Assembly (NCBI RefSeq): GCF_018070345.1
Contig: NZ_JAGPXX010000009.1
Coordinates: 145,380 to 209,379, forward strand
DNA: 64,000 bases
Direction: 5' to 3'
Origin: Streptomyces sp. F63
GTDB taxonomy: Bacteria > Actinomycetota > Actinomycetes > Streptomycetales > Streptomycetaceae
Within the stretch, counting starts at the first letter, position 1. Each line of letters opens with the position of its first letter. Below are positions 34,999 to 44,338 of this stretch, one piece after another. Under the pieces are notes generated by a model that saw nothing but the letters and a program-made list of their open reading frames with translations, had not been told where the DNA came from and searched no databases. A program made the translations under genes and the position numbers.

Positions 34999-36299
34999 AT
35001 GCCAACTTATCGCGAGATCAGGACCACAAACCTGTCCTTACTCACCACGGCCGCCAGCCGCTGGGATGGGATGGCGAAGGAGTTCCGCAGGCAAGAGATC
35101 GCCTACAAGCGGGATGTGTACGGCATTTCGATGGGCAACACATGGACCGGATTGAGCGCGGAAGCCGCTAACCAGCGTTTTGCGGCAACCCTCAAGGAAT
35201 TGCGGAACGCGCAGGTCCAAGCCAGGGCGGTGGCTTCGCTGCTGCGCGACGCGCATACACAGTTCACGGATCTACGCAAGAAGCTCGAGTCCGCTCGAGC
35301 GGATGCTCTCGCGGCTGACATGACGGTCTCGGAAGAGGGCGTAGTGGCCTTCGATACAGACGGGCTCAGCGATCGCCAGCGCACCACACTAAACCACGAC
35401 CCCGGCTATCAGCAGTCTGTGCGCACCGCTGTCGAATCCTGGCAGGCCCGCATTGACAAGATCGTGAAGGACGTGGGAGATGCCGACCGCGGCGTCGAGA
35501 TCGCTCTCCATGCGGTAGTGATCGATTCCGAGGGGCGCGACGGCTCTTTCACCGGCTTCAACGGCCAGGCGCTGGGCGACATTGAGAAGTACGAGGCCGC
35601 AGCGACCAAAGATGCCCGGACGAAGGCCAACGGGTGGGTTGCCGAGGGCGGGGCGTCGAGTTCCGGCCCTGGTGTTGGTACGTCGGCCAGTGGCCCCGAC
35701 CCGGATCCGGCAAGATGCAGGAGATCGGGGCGCATGCCGATCTCGGTCGCGCAGGTGCGGAGGGCTCTCTCACCAACGGGCCGGTGAGGCTCGCCGGAAC
35801 GGCTGAAGCCTTCGCAGGCGCCAAAGCTTCCGCTAGCGGCGGCGTCACCAACGAAGGGATCAAGGGCAGCGCAGGGATCTTTGCAGGCGGCGAGGCCACG
35901 GCCTCAGCCCGTGCCGATGTCGGCCCGGTCGGCGTCTACGGGCGAACCGGAACCACAGCGGGGGCTGAGGCTGGTGTCAATTCCGGGGCCTCACTCGACG
36001 ATTTGGGAGCGAGTGCCGAAGCGTTTGCAGGTGCTAAGGGGTCCGCTGCCGCCGGTGCGGACCTCGGAGGAATCGGGGTGGGCGTCACGGCCGAGGGCTG
36101 GGCCGGCGCTGGTGCTGAAGCGAACGTGAACTATGAAAGGGACGACAACGGCGTGTGGGAGTTCTCCGCCAAGGCGGGCGTATCTCCCATCGTTGGTGGC
36201 GCTCTGGGCTTTGAGTTCACCGTTGACCCGGGGAAAGTCGCCGACACCGCGAGGGATGCTGCCGACGCTGTGGGGGACATGTTCGACGGCGTCTTTTAG
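34999..36299 (+). pseudogene. WXG100-type protein with Ala/Gly-rich C-terminal domain, interrupted by a frameshift
   Basis: The first frame (34999 to about 35708) encodes a long helical region with NTWTGLSAEAANQRF (WXG), LRKKLESARADALA and SFTGFNGQALGDIEKYEAAA. A single missing base near 35706-35710 moves the rest to a second frame (GKMQEIGAHADLG, GTAEAFAGAKASASGG, to TARDAADAVGDMFDGVF, stop 36299). Both parts keep coding-like base use, so the change is recent or a sequencing error. Residue 14 is encoded by TTA (35038-35040), hence bldA-dependent. The Ala/Gly repeats resemble toxins or effectors of large WXG proteins, without a catalytic domain I recognise. Confidence 0.7.
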
Positions 36300-36343
36300 C
36301 GCAAGCTCCACAGGTCCGCTGCCGTAATTGACCAGGATATGAG

Positions 36344-36841
36344 ATGCCAGAACCTCTGCCTGTACCGATCAAGTTCCAGTTGCCAGAAGGTTGGCGCGCT
36401 GCGCCTCCAGATGAATTGGGCGTACCGGGTGCGGCGTTCGTTGCGCTCCATCCACATCCGGATGCGGGGTTCACCGCAAACATCACGATCGATGGCGAGT
36501 ATCGCCCGGACACGGCGACGCTGCAGGAGATCGCTCACGAGTCCGTGGAGCGCTTGCGCCAGGCCTCTTCATCGGTCGACGTTGTCGAACGCCGCGAGAT
36601 CGGCTCGGCAGATGCCCCGGGCCTCACCCAGAGCGTGGCCATCTCGACCGTCGCCGCCGGCGCGCGGCTCGAACTGATCCAGGTGCAGGTGTACCTGTCC
36701 ATGCTCGACCCCGGTGATCTACGGAAGCGGGCGGTCGTCCGCCTGGTGCTGACCGCCACCGCCTCCCAACACAGCGCCGTCCTGCCCGACTTCCAGGAGT
36801 TCCTGCGCACAGTTCATCCGGACACCGGCGCCGTCTCGTAG
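36344..36841 (+). CDS. LpqN/DUF1795-like protein
   Basis: A 165-residue protein with LPEGWRAAPPDELGVPGAAF, FTANITIDGEY, SVERLRQAS and AVVRLVLTATASQHSAVLPDFQEFLRTV, which resembles the LpqN/DUF1795 fold found beside WXG100 genes. There is no signal peptide, so it is probably cytoplasmic. It follows the WXG-type gene by 44 bases and may be its chaperone by analogy with EspG/DUF1795 partners, an inference only. Confidence 0.7.
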   Translation: MPEPLPVPIKFQLPEGWRAAPPDELGVPGAAFVALHPHPDAGFTANITIDGEYRPDTATLQEIAHESVERLRQASSSVDVVERREIGSADAPGLTQSVAISTVAAGARLELIQVQVYLSMLDPGDLRKRAVVRLVLTATASQHSAVLPDFQEFLRTVHPDTGAVS

Positions 36842-36901
36842 CGCGCCCGACAGAGACTTGCGGATCTTGTACCGATGAGGTGTCCCTCATAGGTTGTCGC
36901 C

Positions 36902-37414
36902 ATGGGACTCCTCGACAAGCTGGCCGGAACCAAGCATCCTCCCGAGGGGGCCGATCACGGCTCGGCCGAGGAGGTACGGACGGCCCTGCTCGGCCTCAGC
37001 CGGCCCGACGTGCCCTACGTCGTCCGCAACGGTGCCGAGGACCGCGCCGACCTGGTGGCGGAGTGGCGTATCGAGGAGCCCACCTGGCAACCCTTCTTCC
37101 TCCGATCCCAGTTGACGCACGCCGTGCGGATCCGGATGCGCCTGGTGCCGGAGGACCGCGAGGTGCGGGCCCTTGAGGAGCAGTGGGCGGTCACCCGGGT
37201 CGGGAATCCGCCGCGGCTTGCGATCTCGTCGGAGTACTCGCGCGGACCGAACAGGACCGTCACCCGCCGCTGGACGCTCGGCCGCGGGGACAGCGGACGC
37301 CTTGAAGCCACGGAGACTTTCCGCTTCGACGGCACCGGACTGCGGGACCCCCTGCGGGACGCCGTGCTGAAGTCCGGCTGGACCTGGCGCGGAGTGCTCT
37401 TCGGCAAGCTGTGA
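36902..37414 (+). CDS. Conserved hypothetical protein
   Basis: A 170-residue soluble protein (GLLDKLAGTKHPPEGADHGS, YVVRNGAEDRADLVAEWRIE, WTWRGVLFGKL). No domain that I can name. Base use fits the core rather than the preceding block. It converges on the MTH1187 gene. Confidence 0.7.
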   Translation: MGLLDKLAGTKHPPEGADHGSAEEVRTALLGLSRPDVPYVVRNGAEDRADLVAEWRIEEPTWQPFFLRSQLTHAVRIRMRLVPEDREVRALEEQWAVTRVGNPPRLAISSEYSRGPNRTVTRRWTLGRGDSGRLEATETFRFDGTGLRDPLRDAVLKSGWTWRGVLFGKL

Positions 37415-37483
37415 GGCCGACGGAACGCCCTCGGTCGACGGTGCCCATGAGCATCGGCGCGCGCAGCGGGCCACGCGTGCGGA

Positions 37484-37780
37484 TCAACCGTCGCCGAGGA
37501 GCCGTTCCACCGTTTCCACCTTGGTGGTGAGGCCGTTCGTGACGCCCTGGCGGATGTCGGCCTTGAGGACGAGGCTGACCCGGCCCGTGCGGGCCTCGAC
37601 CGCCTGGACGGCGCGCTTGACGACGTCCATCACTTCGTCCCACTCGCCCTCGACGCTGGTGAACATCGCGTCGGTACGGTTCGGCAGGCCGCTCTCCCGT
37701 ACGACGCGCACCGCCTCGGCCACGTCTTCGCCGACGTCCTCGCCGGATCCGATCGGTGTCACGGAGAACGCGACGATCAT
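37484..37780 (-). CDS. MTH1187-family thiamine-binding protein
   Basis: A 98-residue protein ([51 protein letters not shown]). The MTH1187/YkoF-like ferredoxin fold binds thiamine-type ligands in some members. Stand-alone on the reverse strand. A broken second copy lies 4 kb to the left. Confidence 0.87.
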   Translation of the reverse strand: MIVAFSVTPIGSGEDVGEDVAEAVRVVRESGLPNRTDAMFTSVEGEWDEVMDVVKRAVQAVEARTGRVSLVLKADIRQGVTNGLTTKVETVERLLGDG

Positions 37781-37885
37781 CCTTGGTCACTCCCTCGGGT
37801 TCGGTTGACCGCTGGGCTGCTGCCGGCCCCGCCGGTCCTGCTCGCTCGTCCTGCTCGTCCGATCATGCCCGGTGGTGGCCCGCCC

Positions 37886-38650
37886 TCAGAGCCGGGTGGC
37901 GCGGAGCGAGTAGAGCAGGGGGACGCGGGGGCGGTCCGCCGGGTGGCGGGGGCCGGGCCGGCGGGGTTCGAGAGAGCCGAAGCGCTGGAAGCGGGTGATG
38001 TCGTGCTCGTGCAGGAAGTCGATGCGCAGGCCGGTCCCGGCGATGGCGGTGACGACCTCGCCCATCGGGTGGCGGACGGCCTGGCTGTCGAAGTCCGGTT
38101 GGCCTTCCGGTGATTCGTCGAACGGGTCGCGGCTGAAGTGGTCGCGTACTATCCGGGCGCCGATCTCGTCGTCGAGGACGCCGGTGAGCGGGTGGAACTC
38201 GGTGAGGTGCAGAAAGCCGCCCGGGGCGACCAGGGCCGCCGCCGTCTCGGCCCAGCGCCGCAGGTCGGGGAGGTGGGAGAGGGTTCCGGCGCCGGTGTGC
38301 ACGATGTCGTACGCGGGGTCGGGTACGGCCTGCGCGGCGTCGTAGACGGGGGCGGCGACGAAGGCGGCGCGGTCCGGGCCGAGGCCCAGGTCCGCGGCGA
38401 GTTCCCGGGCGGCCTCCACGGCGGCCTCGGAGCTGTCGAGGCCGACGACGTGCCGGGCGCCCCGCCGCACCCAGGAGAGGGTGTCCAGACCACTGCGGCA
38501 GCGCAGGTGGAGCAGGGTTCTGCCGGTCACGTCCCCCACTCCGGACGCCTCGATCTCGCGGATCGTGTCCTGCCCGTGGCGGAAGGCGTCGAGGTCCTGG
38601 GAATCCTCCGGCTCGGGCCGGTCGTCGGAGGCGGCGCGTCTCGCATGCAT
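37886..38650 (-). CDS. Class I SAM-dependent methyltransferase
   Basis: A 254-residue protein. The SAM motif reads LLHLRCRSGLDTLSWVRRG, a variant usual in this group (HLQCHIGTDTL), with VVGLDSSEAAVEAARELA next and DIVHTGAGTLSHL and GGFLHLTEFHP after it. The substrate is unknown. ATG 38650 is followed by an Arg-rich head and is 70 bases from the divergent peptidase gene. Confidence 0.85.
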   Translation of the reverse strand: MHARRAASDDRPEPEDSQDLDAFRHGQDTIREIEASGVGDVTGRTLLHLRCRSGLDTLSWVRRGARHVVGLDSSEAAVEAARELAADLGLGPDRAAFVAAPVYDAAQAVPDPAYDIVHTGAGTLSHLPDLRRWAETAAALVAPGGFLHLTEFHPLTGVLDDEIGARIVRDHFSRDPFDESPEGQPDFDSQAVRHPMGEVVTAIAGTGLRIDFLHEHDITRFQRFGSLEPRRPGPRHPADRPRVPLLYSLRATRL

Positions 38651-38720
38651 GCCGGGCACGTTATCCACAGGCTGAGGACCGCACCAGCGGGTTGTCCCAC
38701 GTCTCCCGCAGAATGGGGGC

Positions 38721-40661
38721 ATGACCGACGAGACCTCTGCCCGTTCCTCCGCCCTGCCCGCGTCCGCGTCCGCCACCACCGGGGCCGCCGTGCCGGCCGG
38801 GGCCGGTGGTGTGCCCGACTGGGAGCTGCGGTTCCGCGCTCCGCGGGCCGGGCTGCCGGAGTGGGCGGAGGACGCCCCGGACCGCTCGCTGTTCGTCTCG
38901 AACGCCACCGGCGTCTTCGAGCTGTACGCCTGGGACCGTGCCACGGGCGCGCAGCGCCAGGTGACGGACCGGCCGAACGGCACGACGGACGGCGTGCTCA
39001 GCCCGGACGGCCAGTGGATCTGGTGGTTCCGCGACACGGACGGGGACGAGTTCGGCGTCTGGATGCGGCAGCCCTTCGGCGGCGGGGAGGACGAACCGGC
39101 CGTGCCCGGCCTCGCCCCCTCCTACCCGGCCGGGCTGGCCCTGGGGCGGGACGGCACGGCGGTCGTCGGCCGGTCGGTGGACGAATCCCCGGACGGCGCC
39201 CACGGTGACGATGACAGTGACGGTGACGGCGCCGGCCGCGAGGTGGCGCGGGGCGACGGCGGGCGGGAGGGCGGCTCATCCGTCCATGTGGTGCGGCCCG
39301 GCGGCGAGCCGGTGGAGATCTACCGGCATCCGGAGTCGGCGGGCGTCGGCGCGCTGTCGTACGACAGCTCCCTGATCGCCCTTGAGCACACCGAGCACGG
39401 CGACGCCATGCACTCGGCGGTCCGCGTCGTCACGCTCGACGGGGCGACGGTCGCCGAACTGGACGACACCAAGGGCGGCGCCGAGGAGCTCGGGCTGATG
39501 GTGATGGGCTTCGCGCCGGTCGCCGGCGACTCCCGGCTGCTGGTCGGGCACCAGCGCGGCGGCCGCTGGGAGCCGATGATCTGGAATCCGGTCACGGGCG
39601 AGGAGACCGCCCTCGCCATCGACCTCCCCGGAGACATCGGCGCCGGCTGGTCCCCCGACGGTTCGGCCCTGCTGATCGAGCACAGCCACCAGGCCCGCGG
39701 CGAGCTGTGGTGGTACGACCTCGCCACCCGCGCCCTGTCCCGGATCGAGACGCCCGCCGGCACGGTCTCGGGCGCGACGGCGCGGCCGGACGGCAGCGTG
39801 GAGTTCCTGTGGTCCTCGGCGGCACAGCCGCCCGAGATCCGCTCGACCACCGGCCGGATCGTCCTCGATCCGCCGGGGCCGAAGGCGCCGGGCTCGGTGC
39901 CGGTCAGCGACGCCTGGGTCGAGGGGCCGGGCGGCCGGGTTCACGCGCTGGTGCAGAAGCCGGCGGGCGAGGGGCCGTTCCCCTGTGTCTTCGACATCCA
40001 CGGCGGGCCGACCTGGCACGACAGCGACGCCTTCGCCTCCGGCACGGCCGCCTGGGTCGACCACGGCTTCGCCGTCGTCCGCGTCAACTACCGGGGCTCC
40101 ACGGGCTACGGCCGGGAGTGGACGGACGCGCTCAAGCACCGCGTCGGGCTCATCGAGCTGGAGGACATCGCGGCTGTCCGGGAGTGGGCCGTGGAGTCGG
40201 GGCTCGCCGACCCGGAGCGGCTGGTGCTGTCCGGCGGTTCCTGGGGCGGCTATCTGACGCTGCTCGGTCTGGGCACGCAGCCGGAGTCCTGGTCGCTGGG
40301 GCTGGCGGCGGTGCCGGTCGCGGACTACGTCACGGCGTACCACGACGAGATGGAGGCCCTCAAGGCGATGGACCGGACGCTCCTCGGCGGGACGCCCGAG
40401 GAGGTACCGGAGCGGTTCGAGGCATCCTCGCCGCTGACCTACGTCGACAAGGTGCGCGTCCCGGTCTACATCTCGGCCGGGGTGAACGACCCGCGCTGCC
40501 CGATACGCCAGGTGGAGAACTACGTCCGCCGCCTGGAGCAGCGCGGCGTGCCGCACGAGGTGTACCGGTACGACGCCGGACACGGATCGCTCGTGGTCGA
40601 GGAGCGCATCAAGCAGCTGCGGATGGAGATCGACTTCGTGCGGCGGCACCTGGGCATGTGA
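38721..40661 (+). CDS. S9 family (prolyl oligopeptidase-type) serine peptidase
   Basis: A 646-residue enzyme with an N-terminal beta-propeller (ATGVFELYAWDRATGAQRQV, VLSPDGQWIWWFRDTDGDEF) and a C-terminal alpha/beta-hydrolase domain. The triad is Ser in SGGSWGGYLT, Asp in AGVNDPRCPIRQ and His in DAGHGSLVVEE. It should cleave short peptides, probably in the cytoplasm since no signal is seen. An acidic Asp/Gly loop (about residues 155-180) interrupts the propeller. Confidence 0.92.
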   Translation: MTDETSARSSALPASASATTGAAVPAGAGGVPDWELRFRAPRAGLPEWAEDAPDRSLFVSNATGVFELYAWDRATGAQRQVTDRPNGTTDGVLSPDGQWIWWFRDTDGDEFGVWMRQPFGGGEDEPAVPGLAPSYPAGLALGRDGTAVVGRSVDESPDGAHGDDDSDGDGAGREVARGDGGREGGSSVHVVRPGGEPVEIYRHPESAGVGALSYDSSLIALEHTEHGDAMHSAVRVVTLDGATVAELDDTKGGAEELGLMVMGFAPVAGDSRLLVGHQRGGRWEPMIWNPVTGEETALAIDLPGDIGAGWSPDGSALLIEHSHQARGELWWYDLATRALSRIETPAGTVSGATARPDGSVEFLWSSAAQPPEIRSTTGRIVLDPPGPKAPGSVPVSDAWVEGPGGRVHALVQKPAGEGPFPCVFDIHGGPTWHDSDAFASGTAAWVDHGFAVVRVNYRGSTGYGREWTDALKHRVGLIELEDIAAVREWAVESGLADPERLVLSGGSWGGYLTLLGLGTQPESWSLGLAAVPVADYVTAYHDEMEALKAMDRTLLGGTPEEVPERFEASSPLTYVDKVRVPVYISAGVNDPRCPIRQVENYVRRLEQRGVPHEVYRYDAGHGSLVVEERIKQLRMEIDFVRRHLGM

Positions 40662-40740
40662 CCCCGGCCCGGCCCGGGGCTCAGTTGGGGCGGAGGGCCG
40701 CCGGGCGGCGTGCGTGCGCGGCAGGCTTCCGCCGTGCGGT

Positions 40741-41778
40741 TCAGGCTTCCGCCTCCCGCGCGGGTCCGGTTTCCGCCCGGGGACGCCCGTCGCTCCGGCT
40801 GGTGGGCGTCCCCGCCGGGCACGGAAGTACGGGCTCGTCAGCCGGGGCGGAGGTGTCCGGGGCGGCGGCCTCCGCCTCCGCGGGCTCTGCCGCCTCGCTC
40901 GTCCCGGCGGAGAGCACGGACGCTCCGGCCGTTGCCGGGCCGGCGGACGGTGCGGGCCCGGCCGGGGCCGGGGCCGTCCCCCCTCCGGCGGACGGTGCCG
41001 GGCCGGTGGCCGGGCCCGCGGGGTCCGGGGTGAGGCCCAGGGCCAGATCGCGCTGGGTCTCGACCTCCCGGCGGAAGAGGCGAAACCACATGAAGAGCAC
41101 GAAGCCGGCGAAGACGAACCACTCACCGGTGTAGCCGAGGTTCTGGAAGGCCTTGAGGTCGAGCCCGGTGTTCTGGGCGACGGCGGGGGGCACCGGGCGC
41201 AGCCCGTCCCTGCCCTCGGTCAGGGTGATCCAGGCGTTGTGCACCTCGTCCGGCACGACATTGACGAGTGCGGCGGCGCTGATGATCCCGATCTGCCCCT
41301 CGGGCAGACCGCCGGCGCGCGCTCCCTCGGACCGCCGGTTCTCCGGGGCCTGGAGCGCGCCGGTGACCGTGACCTCGCCCTTCGGTGGCGCGGGTACGTC
41401 CGCCGTGTTCGCGTCGCCGGGCAGCCAGCCCCGGACGACCGGCAGGGCCGGTCCACCGGCGGTGCGCAGCAGGGTCAGGACGTAGAAGCCGTCCCGGCCG
41501 TCCAGCCGGCGGTCGGGGACGAGCAGTTGGGTGCCGTAGGTTCCCCTCGCCTCGGCGATCCTCCCGGTGGTCCGCTGGGTCACCGGCAGTAGGCCGGCCA
41601 GCGGCTCGGCGGTCTGCCGGGCCGTGGACTCGGCGCTCTGCTGCTGCTCGCGGTGGGAGTCGGCGCGCGCCTCGAACCGGCCGAGCTGCCAGCTGCCCAT
41701 GAAAAGGCAGAAAGGAATGGCGAGTGCGGCGAAGACATTGATTCCCCACCAGCGGGGAGTCAGCAGAAACCGGTACAC
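40741..41778 (-). CDS. SURF1-family cytochrome oxidase assembly protein
   Basis: A 345-residue protein with two membrane helices: near the N-terminus (WWGINVFAALAIPFCLFMG, then SWQLGRFEAR) and after the outer domain (EWFVFAGFVLFMWFRLFRRE). The outer domain has VVRGWLPGD and the closing AFQNLGYTGEW. SURF1 helps insert haem a into subunit I. The C-terminal tail of about 95 residues is Ala/Pro/Gly-rich and longer than in most homologues. GTG start at 41778. Confidence 0.92.
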   Translation of the reverse strand: MYRFLLTPRWWGINVFAALAIPFCLFMGSWQLGRFEARADSHREQQQSAESTARQTAEPLAGLLPVTQRTTGRIAEARGTYGTQLLVPDRRLDGRDGFYVLTLLRTAGGPALPVVRGWLPGDANTADVPAPPKGEVTVTGALQAPENRRSEGARAGGLPEGQIGIISAAALVNVVPDEVHNAWITLTEGRDGLRPVPPAVAQNTGLDLKAFQNLGYTGEWFVFAGFVLFMWFRLFRREVETQRDLALGLTPDPAGPATGPAPSAGGGTAPAPAGPAPSAGPATAGASVLSAGTSEAAEPAEAEAAAPDTSAPADEPVLPCPAGTPTSRSDGRPRAETGPAREAEA

Positions 41779-41969
41779 ACCCCCACGGTACGGGGAGACG
41801 GCCGCGGAGCGGATGCCGGGGTGTGCGGAACCGCGCCGCCGGGGCCTGAACCCCCGGCGGCCGTGCGGAGACCCGCGGCCGCGGTTCCCGGGAGCCCCGC
41901 GAACTCCGGACGTCCGGACCGGGAGGTCCGGGCCGTGGAGCCCCGGGAGACCCCCGGCCCGGCCGGGGT

Positions 41970-43313
41970 TCAGCCGGCGATGACGCCGGTGCGGTAGACC
42001 GTCCCCGCGCAGACATTGGCGATCGTCACCGAGGCAGCGGCCGGTTCACCCGACTCGGGGGTGTGGGTGAGCACCACGCTCCCGCTGGACGGTGGCTCCT
42101 CGGCGGTCGGCGACCCCATGGTCTGGTCGCCGCCATCGGAGGTGGTCCCCTCCCCGCCGCCCGGGCTGCCGGAGGTCTCCGGCTCCGGAGAGGTACCCGG
42201 GGTCGGGCAGCCGCCGGCCGCGCCCCCGGCCGGCACCCAGGCGAATCTGATCTCGAACGCCTTGCCGGGTTCGAGGATCAGCTTCTGCACGTTCGCGGCC
42301 GGATCCGGCAGGCCGGTGGCGGCGTCGCCGAGCGTGTGGTCGACGACCTGGACGTCGTCGGCCGCGCCCTGGGGGACCGCGGTCACCAGCCCGGGACCGG
42401 AGACGGTGCAGGTGGTGTCCGAGACGTTCACGAGACGGAAGCTGCCGTAGATCTTGCTCTCCGCGTCGGGTTCCCCGGAGAGAGCGGTTCCGTTGCCGAG
42501 CTGAGTGCGCTCGCAGCTCGGCGAACTGGCGGCCATGCCCTCGGTGGGGCTGGCACCCGCGCCCGCGGTGCCGCCACCCGGCTGCTGTTCGCCTCGGCTC
42601 TTCCCGTTCTCCCCGGCCGCCTTGCCGCCGTCCTTCTCCGCGGCCTTCCCGGGCTTGCGCTCCGCGGCCGCACCACCCTCGGATTCGCCGCCGGTGCCGT
42701 CGGCGCCGCCCTGGGTCCGCTGGCTGCTGGCCGCGTTGGCCCGCTGGTCCTCGGCGGCCGTGCCCGGGTCCGCGACCCGGAGCAGGCCCGGTACGGCGGT
42801 GCCGGCGAGGAGCACGGCCGCGGCGGCACCGACCAGCGCCTGCCGCTTGCGCGCGCGGCGGGCCGGAACGGCGTGCCGCAGATGCTCCAGCGAGTCGCGG
42901 GACGGCTCGATGTCCTCCACGACGGTGCGCAGCAGCCGCCGCAGCGCCTCCTCGTCCATGGCCGGTCCGGGCGCACCGGTGGAATCGGCCGGTGCGGGGC
43001 GGCCGGTGGTGCCGGCCGCCTCCGGGCCTCCGGCGCTGCCCTCCGGGGACTCCGGAGCTCTTCCGCCCCCCGGCTCGCCGGTGGCTCTCAGGGCTCTCAG
43101 CAACTCCTCCACGCCGGAGCCTCCGGATGATCCGGAATCTCCGGGGATTCCGGGGATTTCGGGGATTCCGGGGGTTCCGTGCGCCTCCGCGCGTCCGTCG
43201 CCTCGGGCCGCGCCCTCCGGCCGGCCTGAGGGTTCCGGCCTTTCGGGGCGTGGCGAGGTGCTGGAACGGTCCAGCCCCTCGGGGCCGTCCGCTCCCTGCT
43301 GCAGATCTGTCAT
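41970..43313 (-). CDS. Single-pass membrane protein coupled to a sigma factor, DUF4232-like C-terminus
   Basis: A 447-residue protein: low-complexity Gly/Ser/Pro N-terminus with GIPEIPGIPGDSGSS repeats, a helical motif (DEEALRRLLRTVVEDIEPSR), a basic stop-transfer-like stretch, one membrane helix (LVGAAAAVLLAGTAVPGLL), a charged linker and an outer beta domain with four cysteines (SCERTQLG, TTCTVSG, GCPTPG, NVCAGTVY). It starts inside the end of the sigma-factor gene (ATGA) and is expected to be made with it. An anti-sigma role is plausible from the topology, but no ZAS zinc motif is present. Confidence 0.8.
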   Translation of the reverse strand: MTDLQQGADGPEGLDRSSTSPRPERPEPSGRPEGAARGDGRAEAHGTPGIPEIPGIPGDSGSSGGSGVEELLRALRATGEPGGGRAPESPEGSAGGPEAAGTTGRPAPADSTGAPGPAMDEEALRRLLRTVVEDIEPSRDSLEHLRHAVPARRARKRQALVGAAAAVLLAGTAVPGLLRVADPGTAAEDQRANAASSQRTQGGADGTGGESEGGAAAERKPGKAAEKDGGKAAGENGKSRGEQQPGGGTAGAGASPTEGMAASSPSCERTQLGNGTALSGEPDAESKIYGSFRLVNVSDTTCTVSGPGLVTAVPQGAADDVQVVDHTLGDAATGLPDPAANVQKLILEPGKAFEIRFAWVPAGGAAGGCPTPGTSPEPETSGSPGGGEGTTSDGGDQTMGSPTAEEPPSSGSVVLTHTPESGEPAAASVTIANVCAGTVYRTGVIAG

Positions 43314-43951
43314 GCCGGGGCCTCCATGGCGACGCGCAGCGCCGCGATCCCCCGTGATCCGTATGCCTTGACCGAGCCGAGCGATATGCCGAGCGTGTCC
43401 GCCACCTGCGCTTCGGTCATGTCCGCGAAGTAGCGCAGGACGAGGACCTCGCGCTGCCGGCGCTGCAGTCCCCGCATGGCGCGGATGAGCTGGTCCCGTT
43501 CGAGTTGTTCGTAGGCGCCTTCCTCGGCGCTCGCCATGTCGGGCATGGGCTTGGAGAGCAGCTTGAGCCCGAGGATGCGGCGGCGCAGAGCGGAGCGCGA
43601 GAGGTTGACGACCGTCTGCCGCAGGTACGCGAGGGTCTTCTCCGGCTCGCGGACGCGACTGCGCGCCGAGTGCACCCGGATGAAGGCTTCCTGGACGACG
43701 TCCTCGCAGGAGGCGGTGTCGTCGAGCAGCAGTGCGGCGAGACCCAGCAGTGAGCGGTAGTGCGCACGGTAGGTCTCGGTGAGGTGGTCGACTGAGGTGC
43801 CCGCTGCCGTCACCTCGTCAGCGCCCTCGCGCTGCGACGGGATACGGGCGGGCTGCGCTGCGGGCATCGGGGCGATCACCGGCATCCCGCCGAGTGCGCG
43901 CGGACGGGGCGGGCGCAGAACCGCCGCTCCGCCCCCAGGGGTTGCTGCCAT
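43310..43951 (-). CDS. SigE-family RNA polymerase sigma factor (ECF type)
   Basis: A 213-residue sigma factor. Region 2 is YRSLLGLAALLLDDTASCEDVVQEAFIRVHS, region 4 LQRRQREVLVLRYFADMTEAQVADTLGISLGSVKAYGSRG. A 40-residue Ala/Pro-rich head precedes the domain. ATG 43951 has AGAGG eight bases upstream; an earlier in-frame GTG at 43969 has none. The coupled membrane protein downstream could control it. Target promoters unknown. Confidence 0.9.
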   Translation of the reverse strand: MAATPGGGAAVLRPPRPRALGGMPVIAPMPAAQPARIPSQREGADEVTAAGTSVDHLTETYRAHYRSLLGLAALLLDDTASCEDVVQEAFIRVHSARSRVREPEKTLAYLRQTVVNLSRSALRRRILGLKLLSKPMPDMASAEEGAYEQLERDQLIRAMRGLQRRQREVLVLRYFADMTEAQVADTLGISLGSVKAYGSRGIAALRVAMEAPA

Positions 43952-44338
43952 GCCGAATGCCTCTGCCACGCTTGTTGGACACGCGACCCCCCGCCGGGGT
44001 TGTACGCGCGCGCCACCACGTTTGCCGATGCATCGAATGCCCTCATGTGCACAGTTCATCCCCCAATGCCCCATTGAGTTGAGCGACTTCGAGGGACTGC
44101 TGCAAAGACGCTCCCCGCCGGGCCGCGGTTGCAGCGGGGCGGGGAGCGCATCGTCGAACAGAATGATGATCCAGTTCAAGCGCCCTTGATCATCATTACG
44201 GTCACAAAGTCTTCACAGAACCCGCAAAGCGTCCACATTCTAGTGCCTGGGACAACCTTGTCGAACGGATTCCGTCCGCCGGGCGGGCACTTCGTCACGT
44301 CACCCTCACATCCCCCAGCGTTCCGTAAGGGATCCGCG
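43952..44338. promoter_or_regulatory. Sigma-factor promoter gap (387 bp)
   Basis: Non-coding between asd and the sigma-factor gene, both on the reverse strand. The part near 44180-44260 is unusually AT-rich for this window and is the likely place for promoters; no repeat or hairpin stood out. Confidence 0.45.

Noticed and set aside
40662..40679. CCCCGG/CCGGGG hairpin between the S9 peptidase and SURF1 genes as terminator
   Set aside because: Only six base pairs with a C/G-rich loop in a very GC-rich gap; expected by chance.
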